From positions 186,001 to 250,000 of the forward strand of contig NZ_JASZYU010000004.1 in NCBI RefSeq assembly GCF_030316825.1: a DNA stretch of 64,000 nt. Reading direction: 5' to 3'. This stretch comes from Variovorax fucosicus (GTDB lineage Bacteria > Pseudomonadota > Gammaproteobacteria > Burkholderiales > Burkholderiaceae_C). The position numbers and the translations under genes are program-made. Shown here one piece after another: positions 51,553 to 62,018 of this stretch (its first letter is position 1; each line of letters starts with the position of its first letter). Under the pieces are notes generated by a model. The model was not told where the DNA came from and searched no databases. It saw only the letters and a program-made list of their open reading frames with translations.

Positions 51553-51642
51553 CCCCCAGGCTGCGCGGCACTGCGTGTCCGCTTCGCCAACCCCCTGCCG
51601 GGGGCAACACCGGCGGCCCGGCGGAGCCGGTTCCGCGGTGTT
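51553..51642 (+). repeat. Intergenic double-hairpin repeat, copy 3 (bdhA-MarR/GNAT)
   Basis: CCCCCAGGCTGCG, CACTGCGTGT, stem-loop A 51591-51604 (CCCCC-TGCC-GGGGG), stem-loop B 51606-51642 (AACACC-G-GCGG-C-CCGGC-GGA-GCCGG-TT-CCGC-GGTGTT). It lies between two convergent genes. Of the three copies this one is at a convergent 3' end, the others are between co-directional genes. Confidence 0.85.
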
Positions 51643-51674
51643 CCGCGAAAACTCCCGCCCCTAGGATCGCTCGC

Positions 51675-52634
51675 TTAGAGTTTCAGGGTCCAGGTTTCGC
51701 CGACCAAGTGCTGGCCGAAGCCTTCGTAGGGTTCCGATTTGGTGAGGCGGAAGCCGCGCGTGGCGTAGATGCCGCGCGCGGCGGCAAGGCAGCTGTTGGT
51801 CCACAGCACCATCGTCTTGTAACCCTTGCGGCGTGCGAAGGCGATGCATTCGTCGGTGAGGCGCCCGCCGAGTCCCAGGCCGCGGGCTTGCGGCGCAAGG
51901 ATCAGCATGCGCAATTGCGCCGTGCTGGCCGATTTGCGCGCGACGAACACGGCGCCGACGCGTTCGCCATTGAGTTCGGCGATCCAGCAGCGCTCCCATT
52001 CGGGCTGGAACTTGCGCAGGAACCGGCCCGCGATGTCGGCCACCAGCCCCTCGAACTCGCTGTTCCAGCCGTACTCGCGTGCGTAGATCTCGCCGTGCTG
52101 CTGCACCACCCAGCCGATGTCGCCGGGGGCCGGGTCGCGCAGCACGGCGGTGACCGGCTTCGTGAAGGCTGGCCGTTCGGGGTCGAGCAGCGTCTGCACG
52201 GTGGCCATGGCTTCGACCACCTGCTGCCGCTCGGCCGCAGTGAGCGGCGCCAGCAGCCCGGCGGCCTCGTCGCGTGATCGCTGCTGCAGCGGTGCGAAAG
52301 CGGCGTGGCCGGCTTCTGTTAGTGCCAGCAGGCTCTGGCGGGCATCGGCGGGGTGGGGTAGGCGTGTGAGCCAGCCCGCCTTGTCGAAGCGGCGCAGGAT
52401 GCGGCTCAGGTAGCCGGGGTCGAGCCCGAGTGCCTTGCCGATCTCGCTGGCAACCGGCTTTTCGCGGTGCGCCAGCGCGTAGAGCACGCGCACGTCGGTC
52501 AGCGACATCTCGCTGCCGAGGTAGGAGCCGAGCGCGCCGATGCGCGCGGTATAGAAGCGGCTGAACTGGCGCACCGCCTTCACGGCGGCGGCATCGGGTG
52601 CGTGCGAACTCGACGACATGGTTGCCATTGTCAT
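51675..52634 (-). CDS. MarR-type regulator fused to a GNAT acetyltransferase
   Basis: 319 residues. Residues about 15-150 form a MarR winged helix (LTDVRVLYALAHREKPVASEI, ALGLDPGYLSRILRRFDKAGWL, in parts); residues about 160-319 a GNAT domain with acetyl-CoA loop LAPQARGLGLGGRL and a terminal YATRGFRLTKSEPYEGFG. Fusions of this kind are known in proteobacteria. ATG 52634 lies within a 23-bp palindrome, which suggests autoregulation. Alternative ATGs follow within 15 bases. Confidence 0.88.
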   Translation of the reverse strand: MTMATMSSSSHAPDAAAVKAVRQFSRFYTARIGALGSYLGSEMSLTDVRVLYALAHREKPVASEIGKALGLDPGYLSRILRRFDKAGWLTRLPHPADARQSLLALTEAGHAAFAPLQQRSRDEAAGLLAPLTAAERQQVVEAMATVQTLLDPERPAFTKPVTAVLRDPAPGDIGWVVQQHGEIYAREYGWNSEFEGLVADIAGRFLRKFQPEWERCWIAELNGERVGAVFVARKSASTAQLRMLILAPQARGLGLGGRLTDECIAFARRKGYKTMVLWTNSCLAAARGIYATRGFRLTKSEPYEGFGQHLVGETWTLKL

Positions 52635-52650
52635 TCAATATGATTGACAA
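52628..52650. promoter_or_regulatory. Palindromic operator over the MarR/GNAT start
   Basis: TTGTCA-N-TCA-N3-TGA-N-TGACAA, 18 of 23 positions symmetric. Size and symmetry fit a MarR dimer site. It covers the start codon of the regulator gene. Confidence 0.7.
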
Positions 52651-52699
52651 AAGCAACCATATGTCTGTGGCATCGCCACGTCGCCGCATGGCCTTGCAG

Positions 52700-52728
52700 G
52701 CGACAGAGTCGCCCTGAAACCTTAAAAT
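52700..52728 (+). promoter_or_regulatory. Candidate promoter of the YgiQ gene
   Basis: -35 GCGACA (52700-52705), 17-bp spacer, -10 TAAAAT (52723-52728). The start codon is 59 bases further on. Confidence 0.45.
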
Positions 52729-52786
52729 CGCGGGTTGCCCGAAACGGGCCTCCACGGCGCTCTTGCATTGCGCCAGCCCGCTCCCC

Positions 52787-55135
<2,349 letters not shown>

Positions 55136-55157
55136 CCTCCGTTACGGCCTGGTTGTT

Positions 55158-55205
55158 GGAAGCAATGGCCTCCTTGCGGGCGTCGCCGGGTATCTCGATC
55201 GTCAT
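55158..55205 (-). pseudogene. Truncated N-terminus of a DUF2164-like gene
   Basis: On the minus strand an ATG at 55205 opens MTIEIPGDARKEAIAS, which looks like the start of DUF2164 proteins (about 80 residues). After 16 codons the likeness is lost and the frame runs into the 3' end of the YgiQ gene. This suggests a gene remnant. The rest of the gap 55136-55348 holds nothing I recognise. Confidence 0.4.
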
Positions 55206-55348
55206 GGGATTTATCTGGTCGTCGGCGCGCCAGTCTAGGCCACGGCGAGATTGGTTTGCTGCTTGGCCCAGGCTGTTGCCGGCACTCAACTTGCTTGTGC
55301 GAGGGCCTGGCGCAGCCACTTCACGCCATCACTTCCAAGGAGCCGACC

Positions 55349-56329
55349 GTGTCCACCGCCCCCATCACCCGCCGTTCGGCGTTGCAGTTCCTGGCCGCCG
55401 GTGTGGCCGGCTCGCTCGCGTTGCCGGGCCTCGCAGCCGGCTGGCCCGACAAGCCGATCAAGATCATCGTGACCTTCCCGCCGGGCGGCGCCAGCGACAT
55501 CGTGGCGCGCGTCATGGCCGAGCAACTCGGCAAGCTGCTGGGCCAGCCCGTCGTGGTGGACAACCGGCCGGGTGCTGGCGGCACCATCGGTGGCGCTGCC
55601 GTGGCTTCGGCCGCGCCGGACGGCTATGTGCTGATGCTGTCGAACACCACGCCGATTGCGCTGGGCCCGTTCACGCTCGACAAGCAACCCTACGACCCGG
55701 TCGAGGCCTTCACGCACATCGCCTATCTGGGCTCGGCGCCGCTGGTCATCATGGCCAGCAAGCCATCCGGCATCCGCACCTTCGCCGACATCGAGGCGCA
55801 GGCGCGCAAGGGCCAGCTCGATTTCGGCTCCGGGGGCCCGGGCTCGGTCGGCCACATCCACGGCGAACTGATGAAGAAGGTCACGGGCATGAACCTGGTG
55901 CACGTGCCCTACCGCGGCGGCGCACCGATGACCACCGACCTGATTGCCGGCACGATTCCCGTCGGCATCGACGTGATCACCGCCTACGTGACCTTCTTCA
56001 AGAGCGGCCAGCTCACCCCGGTGGCCGTGACCAGCCGGGCCCGTTCCCCGCTGATGCCGGATGTGCCGACCGTGACGGAACTGAACCAGCCCAAGCTGGT
56101 GCTCGAGAACTTCTTCGGACTGAGTGGCCCGGCGAAGATGCCGGCCGATGTGGTGGCGCGCCTGAATGCAGCGTGCAACCAGGTGCTGGAGATGACGCCG
56201 GTTCAACAGAAGCTGGTGGATCTCGGCATCGTCGCCAAAGGCGAAAGCGTGGCCCAGTTCAACAGCTTCGTAAAGGCACAGGTCGGGGTGCTGGGGCCGG
56301 CGGTGAAGGGCGCCGGCATCAAGCTCTGA
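55349..56329 (+). CDS. Bug-family tripartite tricarboxylate transporter receptor
   Basis: 326 residues. Starts at GTG 55349 (AAGGAG 6 bases upstream). The leader TRRSALQFLAAGVAGSLAL has a Tat-like twin-arginine; mature protein begins AAGWPDKPIKIIVTFPPGGA. NRPGAGGTIG, HVPYRGGAPM and PDVPTVTELN are family motifs. No TctAB genes nearby. The second orphan Bug receptor in the window and not a close copy of that at 44957. Confidence 0.92.
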   Translation: MSTAPITRRSALQFLAAGVAGSLALPGLAAGWPDKPIKIIVTFPPGGASDIVARVMAEQLGKLLGQPVVVDNRPGAGGTIGGAAVASAAPDGYVLMLSNTTPIALGPFTLDKQPYDPVEAFTHIAYLGSAPLVIMASKPSGIRTFADIEAQARKGQLDFGSGGPGSVGHIHGELMKKVTGMNLVHVPYRGGAPMTTDLIAGTIPVGIDVITAYVTFFKSGQLTPVAVTSRARSPLMPDVPTVTELNQPKLVLENFFGLSGPAKMPADVVARLNAACNQVLEMTPVQQKLVDLGIVAKGESVAQFNSFVKAQVGVLGPAVKGAGIKL

Positions 56330-56336
56330 GCAACCC

Positions 56337-56783
56337 CTACCGCAGCACCAGCACGGGCGTGTGCGAGTGCGTCAGGACGTGCATCGTTTCGCTGCCCATC
56401 AGAAGGCGCTGAATGGCACGGCGCCCGTGCGAGGCCATCACGATCAGGCCGCACTTGTGCTGTTTTGCCGCCTCGATGATGGCTTCCGCGATCTGGTTCG
56501 ATTTCAGCGTGACAGGCATCACGTTGCGCACCCCCTTGGTCAGCGCCCGGGTCTTGACGGCCTCCACCACGCGCTGACCCTCTACATCTGCCCGCTCCTG
56601 CGTTCGGTGCGTCTCTTCCTGGCTCAACAGAAGCGCGCCTTCGAAATAGCTTTGCGCGTGGATACGGACCACGTGAACGGCAACCAAATCGGCCCGGGTC
56701 AGCACGGCCAGATCGATCGCGGTGGTAACGGCCTGTTCGGACAGGTCGGAGCCGTCGGTAGCAACAAGAATGCGCTCATACAT
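56337..56783 (-). CDS. Universal stress protein (UspA family)
   Basis: 148 residues. Starts MYERILVATDGSDLSEQAV; the end reads VMASHGRRAIQRLLMGSETMHVL. The ATP-loop pattern G-x2-G-x9-G-S/T is altered (second Gly is Ala), so ATP binding is uncertain. AAGGAG precedes the ATG. It follows the ketosynthase gene on the same strand after 106 bp. Confidence 0.92.
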   Translation of the reverse strand: MYERILVATDGSDLSEQAVTTAIDLAVLTRADLVAVHVVRIHAQSYFEGALLLSQEETHRTQERADVEGQRVVEAVKTRALTKGVRNVMPVTLKSNQIAEAIIEAAKQHKCGLIVMASHGRRAIQRLLMGSETMHVLTHSHTPVLVLR

Positions 56784-56889
56784 GATGGCTCTCCTTGGTT
56801 GATTGCTCCTTGTCTCCCCCCTTCAAGATAGCGCGCGGCGCGGTGTTGTTCAACCGCCTCGCGTGGTTCTAGGGGAGTTCGCCTAGCAC

Positions 56890-58095
56890 TCAGCCGTGGC
56901 GGAAGAGCAGCACCGAGTTCGTTCCACCGAAGGCAAACGAGTTGCTGATGGCGGCTTGCAGCTGCGGCGCTGCGGTGCCGGTCTGCAGCACCAGGTTCAT
57001 GCTGCAGGCGGGGTCGACCACGTTGCAGTTCGCGTTCGGCGGCAACTGCCGGTGGTGCAGCGCCAGCACCGTGATCACCGCCTCGAGCGCACCGGCGGCG
57101 CCGAGCAGGTGGCCGTGCAGCGCCTTGGTGGAACTCACCCGCAGGCCATCGAACTGCGCGCCCCACACCGCCGCCAGCGCATCGTGCTCGACCACGTCGC
57201 CGATGCGTGTGGCCGTGCCGTGTGCGTTGCAGTAGCCCACATCCTCGGGCTGGAGGTTCGCGCGTCGCAACGCAGCGCGCAGGGCACGCGCCTGGCCCTG
57301 TGCATCGGGCTTGGTCAGGTGCGTCCCGTCGCAGCTGTTGCCCCAGCCGGCCAGCGTGGCATAGCTGCGCGCACCGCGGGCGCGGGCGCGCTCGGCCGAT
57401 TCGAGCACCAGGAACGCGGCGCCTTCACCGAGTGCGAAGCCGCTGCGATCGCTCGCAAACGGGCGCACTGCGCCAGCCGTTTCGCCCGGCTGGAAGCCGG
57501 CCAGCGTCTGCATGGCCTGCCAGGCGAGCACCACACCGGGAACGATCAGGGCTTCGCTGCCGCCGGCGATCGCGATGTCGACCTCGCCCTGCTGCACCGC
57601 CTTGGCGGCTTCGGCAATCGCGACCGAAGACGAGGCGCATGCCACCGAATACGTGAGCACCGGGCCTTGCGCGCCGAGGCGCATTGCCACATGGGCGGCC
57701 GGCGCATTGGGCATGAAGGCCGGAATGGTGAGTGGCGGCACACGACCGCCGCTGCGGTAGGCCGCCTCTAGCGCTGCGGCCCCGCCCATGCCGCAGCCGG
57801 CATAGATGCCGATGCGTTCGGGGTCGACGTCGCCCATGGCGCCGGCGTCGCGCATGGCCAGGTCGGCGGCGGCCACGGCAAGCTGGCTGACGCGGTCGAC
57901 GCCGGCGAGCTGCAGCTTGGTGAACCAGCGCGATTCGTCGAAAACCACCGTCGCAGCGGCGGCAGGCTTGGCCAGCTCAGGGAACACCGGCTGTACTGCC
58001 GATTCGCCGCGCATGAGCGCCGCGAACAGCGCGTGGGGATCGGCGCCATGCGGCGCCATCACGCCCAGGCCGGTGACGGCGACCTGTTGGTTCAC
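56890..58095 (-). CDS. Beta-ketoacyl-ACP synthase (FabF-like)
   Basis: 401 residues. Thiolase-fold condensing enzyme with full triad: Cys153 in YSVACASSS, His292 in NAHGTAT and His329 in STKALHGHLLGAAGA, plus C-terminal NSFAFGGTNSVLLF. It joins malonyl units to an acyl chain on ACP. It is encoded with its own ACP (4-bp overlap) and a PAP2/Aur1-like protein, away from any fab cluster, so it probably makes a special lipid or polyketide-like acyl chain. Confidence 0.92.
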   Translation of the reverse strand: MNQQVAVTGLGVMAPHGADPHALFAALMRGESAVQPVFPELAKPAAAATVVFDESRWFTKLQLAGVDRVSQLAVAAADLAMRDAGAMGDVDPERIGIYAGCGMGGAAALEAAYRSGGRVPPLTIPAFMPNAPAAHVAMRLGAQGPVLTYSVACASSSVAIAEAAKAVQQGEVDIAIAGGSEALIVPGVVLAWQAMQTLAGFQPGETAGAVRPFASDRSGFALGEGAAFLVLESAERARARGARSYATLAGWGNSCDGTHLTKPDAQGQARALRAALRRANLQPEDVGYCNAHGTATRIGDVVEHDALAAVWGAQFDGLRVSSTKALHGHLLGAAGALEAVITVLALHHRQLPPNANCNVVDPACSMNLVLQTGTAAPQLQAAISNSFAFGGTNSVLLFRHG

Positions 58096-58373
58096 GTGGT
58101 CGGCTGCGACGCCCGGATCTTGTCGACCACGTTGGCGAGTTCGGCCAGCGTGTCGATGTTCATGTCGGTGTCGGGCATCGTGATGCCGAACTTGTCTTCG
58201 ATCGTGAAAACAAACTCGACCAGCGCCAGCGAATCGAAGCCCTTCTCCCGCATCGAAGCATGGGGGTCGAGGGTCGATGCCTCGATGCCGTACTTCTCGT
58301 GGATCAGCTCCTGCAACTCATTGAGCGAACTCATGGCCTGTATCGCATGGCCGCTGGATGGGCCTGTTGTCAT
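58092..58373 (-). CDS. Acyl carrier protein
   Basis: 93 residues from ATG 58373, which overlaps the stop of the PAP2 gene (ATGA). Phosphopantetheine site Ser48 in KGFDSLALVEFVF; helices match ACPs. A second ATG at 58334 gives an 80-residue protein beginning SSLNELQELIHEKYGIE, closer to usual ACP length; neither has a strong ribosome site. Dedicated partner of the ketosynthase. Confidence 0.9.
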   Translation of the reverse strand: MTTGPSSGHAIQAMSSLNELQELIHEKYGIEASTLDPHASMREKGFDSLALVEFVFTIEDKFGITMPDTDMNIDTLAELANVVDKIRASQPTT

Positions 58374-59104
58374 TGAAAGCCGATGATATCCGCTCTACTT
58401 GCAGGGCCGGGTGCCAGTGCGCGCGCGGGCGCCGGCCGCCAATGCAGCGAGGGCAGGGTAAAGGCCAGGCCCAGCAGCGCGCCCGCGGCCACGTCGAGCA
58501 CCACGTGCTGCTTGACCGCCAGCGTCGACCAGGCGATGGCCAGGAACCAGGCCAGGTTCAACAGCCGCAGGAACATCGGCGTGCGGGTTCGGCGCAGCAC
58601 GTCTTCGAGCCGGATCGCCGTGAAGATGGCTACCGCCACGTGCATCGAGGGGCAGGCATTGCCGGCTGCGTCAACCCCTTGCAGCATCGCGAAGCCGGGG
58701 TAGCCCGAGACATCCATGGCCAGCGGCGGCACCGCCGTAGGCCAGAAATAGAAGAATGCCAGGCCGCTCAGGCACAGTCCGCTGATCCACAGCCCGTAGA
58801 CGACCAGCTCGGCGAAGGTTCGCTGCAAACCCGGCGCAAAGCCGATGTACACCCACAGCGACAGGTAGGCGAACAGCGCCTGGGGCTGGAACGGGATCAG
58901 GTGATCGAGCGCGGTGAGCGGCATCACCATCACCGGGTAGGCCGGGTGCTGCAGCAGGTGGAAGTAGCCGATGAAGAACAGCCAGGTGAAAACGCTGGTG
59001 CCCACGAACTTCAGCAAGAAATGCCGGCGGATGCGAAAGGCGATCTCGGTCGTCCAGGGCTGCATGAAGGAGGGGGCAGGCGTCAAATCGATCGGAGGGT
59101 TCAT
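58370..59104 (-). CDS. PAP2-superfamily membrane protein (Aur1/PAP2_3-like)
   Basis: 244 residues, about six membrane helices. Motifs NACPSMHVAVA (His155) and STLAVKQHVVLDVAAGALLG (His200, Asp204) fit the PAP2_3 group, which includes the inositolphosphoryl-ceramide synthase Aur1, rather than the classical KX6RP phosphatases. It could transfer or remove a lipid head group. First gene of a three-gene operon with ACP and ketosynthase. An upstream ATG at 59131 is possible. Confidence 0.85.
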   Translation of the reverse strand: MNPPIDLTPAPSFMQPWTTEIAFRIRRHFLLKFVGTSVFTWLFFIGYFHLLQHPAYPVMVMPLTALDHLIPFQPQALFAYLSLWVYIGFAPGLQRTFAELVVYGLWISGLCLSGLAFFYFWPTAVPPLAMDVSGYPGFAMLQGVDAAGNACPSMHVAVAIFTAIRLEDVLRRTRTPMFLRLLNLAWFLAIAWSTLAVKQHVVLDVAAGALLGLAFTLPSLHWRPAPARALAPGPASRADIIGFQ

Positions 59105-59142
59105 GTGGGGTGGCGTCACAGGCCACAGCATATGCTCGACCC

Positions 59143-60510
59143 ATGAACACCGTGTTGCCTTTGCGTCCTGCCGGCCTCCCTGCCCCTGTGAGCCTGGCGC
59201 AGGCCTTCTGGTTCTGGCTCCGGCTTGGCTTCGTCAGCTTCGGCGGCCCGGCGGGGCAGATCGCGATCATGCACACCGAGCTGGTGGAGCGGCGGCGCTG
59301 GATCAGTGAACGGCGCTTTTTGCACGCGCTCAACTACTGCATGCTGCTGCCCGGCCCCGAGGCACAGCAGCTCGCCACCTACATCGGCTGGCTCATGCAC
59401 CGCACCCGCGGCGGCATCGTGGCCGGCGCACTGTTCGTGCTGCCGTCGCTGCTGATCCTGATCGCGCTCTCGTGGATCTACCTGGTCTATGGCAACGTGC
59501 CGGTGGTGGCCGGCATCTTCTACGGCATCAAGCCGGCCGTAACGGCGCTGGTGCTGCATGCGGCACACCGCATCGGCACGCGGGCGCTGAAGAACGGCTG
59601 GCTGTGGGGCATTTCGGGCGCTGCATTCGTTGCGATTTTTGCGTTGAACGTGCCGTTCCCGTTGATCGTGCTGGTAGCGGCGCTGATCGGGCACTTCGGC
59701 GCGCGGGTTGCGCCGCAGGTGTTCGCACCGGGTGGCGGGCATGCGGCAAGCCAGCTGGGCTACGGCCCCGCGATCATCGACGACGACACGCCGACGCCCG
59801 CCCATGCCCGGTTCTCGCGCGGCCGGCTCGTGCGGCTGCTCGCCGTCGGGCTCGGGCTCTGGGCCGGCGCCATGGGCTGGCTGGTCGTCGTCTATGGCTG
59901 GCAGGGCACGCTCACGCAAATGGGCTGGTTCTTCACCAAGGCCGCGATGCTGACCTTCGGCGGCGCGTACGCGGTGCTGCCCTATGTGTACCAGGGTGCG
60001 GTCGAGCAGCACCAGTGGCTCACGGCCCCGCAGATGATCGACGGGCTCGCATTGGGCGAAACCACGCCCGGGCCGTTGATCATGGTGGTGGCCTTCGTCG
60101 GCTTCGTCGGCGGCTGGGTCAGGCAGGTGGCGGGGCCGGATGCGTTGTTTCTGGGGGCTGCGCTGGCGGCCACGGTGGTCACCTTCTTCACCTTCCTGCC
60201 GTCGTTCGTTTTCATCCTTGCCGGCGGCCCGCTGGTCGAGGCCACGCACGGCAAGCTGGGCTTCACCGCGCCGCTGACGGCGATCACGGCGGCGGTGGTG
60301 GGCGTGATCCTCAACCTGGCGCTTTTCTTCGCGTACCACGTGCTGTGGCCGACGGGCTTCGGTGGGGGCTTCGACATCGCCTCGGCGCTGATCGCGCTGG
60401 CCGCAGCCATCGCGCTGTTCCGCTTCAAGGTCGGCGTGATGCCGCTGCTGGCTGCGTGTGGTTTGACAGGGCTGGCGATCACCTTGTTGCCGCGACTGAT
60501 TCCTCACTGA
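59143..60510 (+). CDS. chrA: ChrA-family chromate transporter (fused, long)
   Basis: 455 residues with about ten to twelve membrane helices and two homologous halves: FVSFGGPAGQIAIMHTELVE with NYCMLLPGPEAQQLATYIGW, then MLTFGGAYAVLPYVYQGAVE with LALGETTPGPLIMVVAFVGF. Chromate/sulfate antiport is the known role. No ChrB regulator nearby. 38 bp from the divergent PAP2 gene. Confidence 0.93.
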   Translation: MNTVLPLRPAGLPAPVSLAQAFWFWLRLGFVSFGGPAGQIAIMHTELVERRRWISERRFLHALNYCMLLPGPEAQQLATYIGWLMHRTRGGIVAGALFVLPSLLILIALSWIYLVYGNVPVVAGIFYGIKPAVTALVLHAAHRIGTRALKNGWLWGISGAAFVAIFALNVPFPLIVLVAALIGHFGARVAPQVFAPGGGHAASQLGYGPAIIDDDTPTPAHARFSRGRLVRLLAVGLGLWAGAMGWLVVVYGWQGTLTQMGWFFTKAAMLTFGGAYAVLPYVYQGAVEQHQWLTAPQMIDGLALGETTPGPLIMVVAFVGFVGGWVRQVAGPDALFLGAALAATVVTFFTFLPSFVFILAGGPLVEATHGKLGFTAPLTAITAAVVGVILNLALFFAYHVLWPTGFGGGFDIASALIALAAAIALFRFKVGVMPLLAACGLTGLAITLLPRLIPH

Positions 60511-60545
60511 AAGACCTGTGCGTGGCCGTCGGCAGCTCGCCAGGG

Positions 60546-60983
60546 TCAGTCGCCGACGGCCTTGACCAGCATCACGGGAATGCTGGCACCCTGCACCACG
60601 GAGTGCGAAACCGAGCCGAGCAGGGCGCTGCGCAGGTCGCCGGCGCCGCTGGTCTGCATGATGATCATGTCGCAGCCGAAGCGCTCGGCAATGTCCACCA
60701 GCGTGTGGCCCGGGTCGCCGGAGCCGACCTCGCTTTCGAACTCCAGCTTTGCATGCCGCAGCAGCGCTTCGGCCGAGGCCAACAGGTGGGTGCCGGCCAA
60801 CTCGCTGACTTCTTCGAGCACCTGCACATCGGGCGCCGACACCATTTCGTAGAGGTTGGCGGGGCCCTGCACGTTGGCCAGCACGAAGTTGGCCTGCAGG
60901 CCTTCTTCGACCAGTCGGATCGCGTGGCGCACGGCCGCCAGGGCCTGTTCGGAACCGTCCACCGGCAGCAATATCTTCATCAT
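60546..60983 (-). CDS. Universal stress protein (UspA family)
   Basis: 145 residues starting MMKILLPVDGSEQALAAVRH. The end reads TSGAGDLRSALLGSVSHSV, close to the ATP-binding GxxG...GS loop. GGAG precedes the ATG by 7 bases. It is not similar in detail to the UspA protein at 56337. Stand-alone, convergent with chrA. Confidence 0.9.
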   Translation of the reverse strand: MMKILLPVDGSEQALAAVRHAIRLVEEGLQANFVLANVQGPANLYEMVSAPDVQVLEEVSELAGTHLLASAEALLRHAKLEFESEVGSGDPGHTLVDIAERFGCDMIIMQTSGAGDLRSALLGSVSHSVVQGASIPVMLVKAVGD

Positions 60984-61053
60984 TCGCGTTCTCCAGACTG
61001 TGAATGGGGCAAGGATACGACGACCGCGCAGCCACGCAGTAGAGTGGGCCCCT

Positions 61054-61989
61054 ATGTTGCCGCTTGATGCCGTTGCCGCCCCCTTGCCGCTCCCCGTGCG
61101 GGACGGCGTCGGCCCGAGCTGCGTGGCGCTACCGGCCGACGGTCCGTGGCCGACCATGCTCGATTTTCTGGTGCAGCGCTTTCCAGCCATCGCGCGCGAA
61201 ACCTGGGTCGAACGCATCGCCGCACGCGACGTGGTCGACGAGCACGGCGAGCCCGTCACGCTCGCGCGGCGCTACCAGCCGCGGCTTCGGCTCTACTACT
61301 ACCGGGCGCTCGAATCCGAGCCGCGGCTGCCGGAAGACGAAGTGGTGCTACACCGGGACGCGCACCTTGTCGTCGTCGACAAGCCGCCCTACATGCCCGT
61401 CACGCCGTCGGGCCCCTACCTGCAGCAGAGCCTGCTGGTGCGATTGAAGCGCCGTCTCGGTATCGACGAATTGGTGCCGCTGCACCGCATCGACCGTGCC
61501 ACCGCCGGGTTGGTGCTGTTCTCCGTCTCGCCGGCCACGCGTGGCCGCTATCAGGCGCTTTTCCCGGATCGCGCGATGCACAAGGAATACGAGGCCATCG
61601 TGCACTGGCCGCCCGGAACGAACCTGCCCGCCAGCTACCGCAGCCGGCTTGTGCCCGATGCGCACTTCATGCGCACGCGCGAAGTGCCGGGCGAGCCCAA
61701 TGCCGAGACGCATCTGCAGGTGCTGGAAGTGTGCGGCGCCCACGCGCGACTGCGGCTGTCGCCGGTCAGTGGCCGCAAGCACCAGTTGCGCGTGCACTGC
61801 AATGCGCTCGGCGTACCGATCGTGGACGACGCGATCTACCCGACACTGCTGCCGTACGGCCCGGACGACTTCGCAAGGCCCATGCAGTTGCTGGCGCGCT
61901 CGCTGGCCTTTGTCGATCCGCTCACGGGCGTGGCGCGGTCGTTCACGAGTGCGCGCTCGCTGGGCGGCTGGCCGGATCGGCAGCCCTGA
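61054..61989 (+). CDS. RluA-family pseudouridine synthase
   Basis: 311 residues. Core motifs: VVVDKPPYMPVTPSG, catalytic Asp in LHRIDRATAGLVLF, HKEYEAIV and SGRKHQLRVHCNALGVPIV. An N-terminal domain with TWVERIAARDVVDEHGEPV resembles a degenerate S4 domain. Target RNA uncertain: similar to the RluC/TruC side of the family, not to RluD at 19159. Confidence 0.88.
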   Translation: MLPLDAVAAPLPLPVRDGVGPSCVALPADGPWPTMLDFLVQRFPAIARETWVERIAARDVVDEHGEPVTLARRYQPRLRLYYYRALESEPRLPEDEVVLHRDAHLVVVDKPPYMPVTPSGPYLQQSLLVRLKRRLGIDELVPLHRIDRATAGLVLFSVSPATRGRYQALFPDRAMHKEYEAIVHWPPGTNLPASYRSRLVPDAHFMRTREVPGEPNAETHLQVLEVCGAHARLRLSPVSGRKHQLRVHCNALGVPIVDDAIYPTLLPYGPDDFARPMQLLARSLAFVDPLTGVARSFTSARSLGGWPDRQP

Positions 61990-62018
61990 GCATAGACCTT
62001 CTCGGCGGCCTGTCGCCG

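Noticed and set aside
56868..56880. CTAGG...CCTAG hairpin after the ketosynthase gene as a terminator
   Set aside because: Short stem, no T-run on either strand.
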